The notes below the pieces were generated by a model. The model was not told the origin of the DNA, did not search any database, and saw nothing but the letters and a program-made list of their open reading frames with translations. From positions 1 through 63,978 of the forward strand of contig MPUH01000342.1 in NCBI GenBank assembly GCA_001970955.1: a stretch of DNA of 63,978 nt, written 5' to 3'. Position numbers and translations under genes: made by a program. This DNA is from Stentor coeruleus (lineage: Eukaryota; Ciliophora; Heterotrichea; Heterotrichida; Stentoridae). How positions within the stretch are numbered: the first letter of the stretch is position 1; every line of letters starts with the position of its first letter. Shown one piece after another: positions 63,813-63,978 of this stretch.

Positions 63813-63963
63813 TGCCTAATCTTAAAACCATAAAGTTATATTATCAAACACCTTAAAAGTTAGTATTGGTTAAAAACAAAATTTCAAGTTTATAATCTGA
63901 AAAAGTGGATTGAAAAGCAGAATATACTTAGTCTGGTTTAATTTACATAATAAATAAGATACT

Positions 63964-63978
63964 GTTAGGGTGTTAGGG
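63964..63978. repeat. Right telomere, TTAGGGTG-type repeats
   Basis: GTTAGGGTGTTAGGG closes the window. It is the reverse complement of the left-end CACCCTAA array. Confidence 0.95.

Noticed and set aside
1..63978. tRNA genes, rRNA genes and CRISPR arrays
   Set aside because: I looked for tRNA T-loop and acceptor patterns and for regularly spaced repeats and saw none. A covariance-model search was not possible here.

Overview
This window appears to be one complete somatic (macronuclear) chromosome of a heterotrich ciliate, most likely Stentor coeruleus or a close relative. The first 20 bases are repeats of CACCCTAA and the last 15 are the complementary GTTAGGGTG-type repeat, so both ends are telomeric. 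Several genes can only be read through by removing introns of 15 or 16 nt (GTA...AG), eight of which I located. TAA, TAG and TGA all end otherwise intact genes, which fits the standard code reported for Stentor rather than the UGA=Trp code of Blepharisma. The DNA is AT-rich and gene-dense, with very short intergenic spacers. Species identity is an inference from telomere unit, intron size and code.

Layout. 1-8.6 kb: left telomere and subtelomeric repeat, an unrecognised gene, a DHHC palmitoyltransferase, a Nop2-type rRNA methyltransferase, a PH plus NlpC/P60-like protein and a large GOLD-domain protein. 9.3-14.8 kb: two coiled-coil proteins, an NBR1-like PB1-FW-UBA protein, a four-TM protein, a START-domain lipid-binding protein and an EF-hand-like protein. 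15.1-36 kb: two divergently oriented copies (about 6.3 kb each, an inverted duplication) of a giant P4-ATPase-like/guanylyl cyclase. Between them lie a coiled-coil gene, a repeat protein and a seven-knuckle CCHC protein. 36-48.6 kb: a coiled-coil gene, a zinc-binding RING-like protein, a K+ channel with a CNBD-like domain, a six-TM cyclic nucleotide phosphodiesterase and a CDPK. 50.4-60.7 kb: a tandem kinase-pseudokinase, small unknown genes, a CaaX-box acidic protein, a long-chain acyl-CoA synthetase and four tandem SDR ketoreductases. 60.7-64 kb: a zinc-finger protein, PCNA, a Caprin-like RGG protein, then the right subtelomeric repeat and telomere.

How the genes work together. Two cyclase copies, a phosphodiesterase, a channel with a CNBD fold and a calcium-dependent kinase lie within about 33 kb, a physical concentration of cyclic-nucleotide/Ca2+ signalling genes. 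cGMP has been implicated in the Stentor light response, so this is the most interesting part of the window. All three cyclic-nucleotide turnover genes carry a lesion as given: an in-frame TGA in cyclase A, a 1-nt deletion in cyclase B and an in-frame TAA in the phosphodiesterase. These may be real or may be sequence errors. A second functional group at 54.6-60.7 kb (acyl-CoA synthetase plus four 3-ketoacyl-CoA-reductase-like SDRs) points to very-long-chain fatty acid metabolism.

Quality caveats. The five N positions (20589, 28457, 46334, 51529, 55441) are each flanked by an exact direct repeat (81, 39, 11, 77 and 66 bp). In the three that fall inside genes, dropping one repeat copy with the intervening bases restores one continuous frame, so these are almost certainly contig joins. 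Several AT-rich spacers hold coding-like stretches with in-frame stops, which I treat as possible gene relics at low confidence.
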